NCBI GenBank assembly: GCA_963711675.1
Contig: CAVQFB010000015.1
Coordinates: forward strand, 83,354 to 147,353
DNA length: 64,000 nucleotides
Direction of reading: 5' to 3'
From: CAVQFB01 sp963711675
GTDB taxonomy: Bacteria > Acidobacteriota > Terriglobia > Terriglobales > Acidobacteriaceae
The notes under the pieces were generated by a model. That model was not told where the DNA came from. It did not search any database and was given only the letters and a program-made list of their open reading frames with translations. Within the stretch, counting starts at the first letter, position 1, and the number at the start of each line of letters is the position of its first letter. A program made the position numbers and the translations under genes. Positions 63,426-64,000 of the stretch are shown here, piece by piece.

Positions 63426-64000
63426 TTCGTTTGCATGGCAGCAAGCTGGCCGGTAATCTGCGCCAAAAGCAGTGGATATTGCCGGAGCGCCGCGTCCACC
63501 TGGCTGTATTGCTTGATCAAGTCCTGCTGGCGATGGGCCAAACGATCCTCAAAATCGGCGATCTGGCTAGTGAGCATCTTCTGGACACTGGCATTCTCGG
63601 TCAGGCTTAGGCCCATCACTCCTTGTGTCGGGTCCGTCAGGTTGGCCAGATCGCTGCCGAAATGACTTCCGAAGCTGTTTACCGTGGACGCCTGAAAGAA
63701 ATTCTGAAAGTCCGATAATGATTGTTGAGAACGTCGCTCAGCTTGGCGTTGTCGACGCTAAGGGTTCCGTCGTTGGCCAGGGTGTTGATGATCTCCCGAG
63801 GGATGACAGGTTGACATACCCGTTGTTGCCGTCCATCGCATAGGTGACATCGGACAACAGGCTCGCCTGCAGGGACCGCATGGCACTGTTGGAGGCGAGA
63901 GGACCTTCGTTATTCGTCGCTGCATTCACCGTGAACTGCGCATTGATCGAACTGATCAAGCAAGACCAACGGTCGAAGGTAGCAGGAACATAACAACATA
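63422..64000 (-). pseudogene. fliD: filament cap protein FliD, C-terminal part, two frameshifts, runs off the window
   Basis: The last 65 residues (MGLSLTENASVQKML..FEDRLAHRQQDLIKQYSQVDAALRQYPLLLAQITGQLAAM) are FliD D0. Upstream frames give SDFQNFFQASTVNSFGSHFGSDLANLTDP, NTLANDGTLSVDNAKLSDVLNNHY and ISSINAQFTVNAATNNEGPLASNSAMRSLQASLL, a continuous FliD once frames are joined near 63713 and 63796. The 5' part lies beyond the window; sequence left of ISSINAQF (63960-64000) does not look like FliD, so another break or the contig edge is possible. Confidence 0.7.

Overview
The window looks like a soil acidobacterium (phylum Acidobacteriota, probably class Terriglobia). I infer this from protein style and context: a dnaG-rpoD block, lysine-rich and ankyrin proteins, low-complexity inserts in housekeeping enzymes, and many secreted carbohydrate-acting proteins. 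GC is moderately high throughout. No rRNA, tRNA or CRISPR array is visible.

Layout. 1-2.9 kb: the end of a LysM protein, a histone-H1-like protein, a small hypothetical gene, and an ankyrin gene divergent from a MarR-family gene across a palindromic operator. 2.9-5.7 kb: a phage-repressor-like regulator (HTH plus an S24-like fold that lacks the Ser/Lys dyad) divergent from a short block holding a 71-residue protein, a zinc-ribbon protein and a sigma-region-4-like protein, followed by a dual-specificity phosphatase. 5.9-15.6 kb: three very large secreted proteins (tail-fibre/beta-helix, beta-helix/deacetylase-like, glycoside-hydrolase-like); the last two are broken by single-base frameshifts. 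15.9-28.75 kb: a compact phage head-tail module (terminase, portal, protease-like, coiled coil, capsid, connectors, tail proteins, hub, two small terminal proteins) with a HipA-like kinase plus DUF3037 pair between terminase and portal. It has no visible integrase, replication gene, tape measure or endolysin, so it is either a remnant or a domesticated, GTA-like particle locus.

28.8-36.1 kb (minus strand): a 2-oxoacid dehydrogenase cluster (E2, E1 beta, E1 alpha), interrupted by a cytochrome c gene and a secreted-protein gene, then lipB and hemB. 36.2-44.9 kb (plus strand): an orphan membrane histidine kinase, mutS2, a 56-residue antitoxin-like ORF, dnaG and rpoD. 45-46.6 kb: a MerR regulator with two MerR-type promoters (20-nt spacers), one for itself and one facing a membrane-anchored protein and a small cytochrome b with two H-x13-H pairs. 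46.6-53.7 kb: a repeat-rich intergenic region, dnaB, lepA, a glyoxalase-fold protein, an amidohydrolase and maf.

53.8-64 kb: chemotaxis and flagellar genes in the order cheY, cheX, flgF, flgG, flgA, flgH, flgI, flgJ, a sigma-28 promoter, flgM, flgN, flgK, flgL, with a FliT-like gene, fliS and fliD on the opposite strand. flgF, flgG, flgA, flgH, flgI and fliD carry many single-base frameshifts, several in homopolymers, while flgJ to flgL and fliS are intact. This may be local sequence error or recent decay; the sequence alone cannot settle it.
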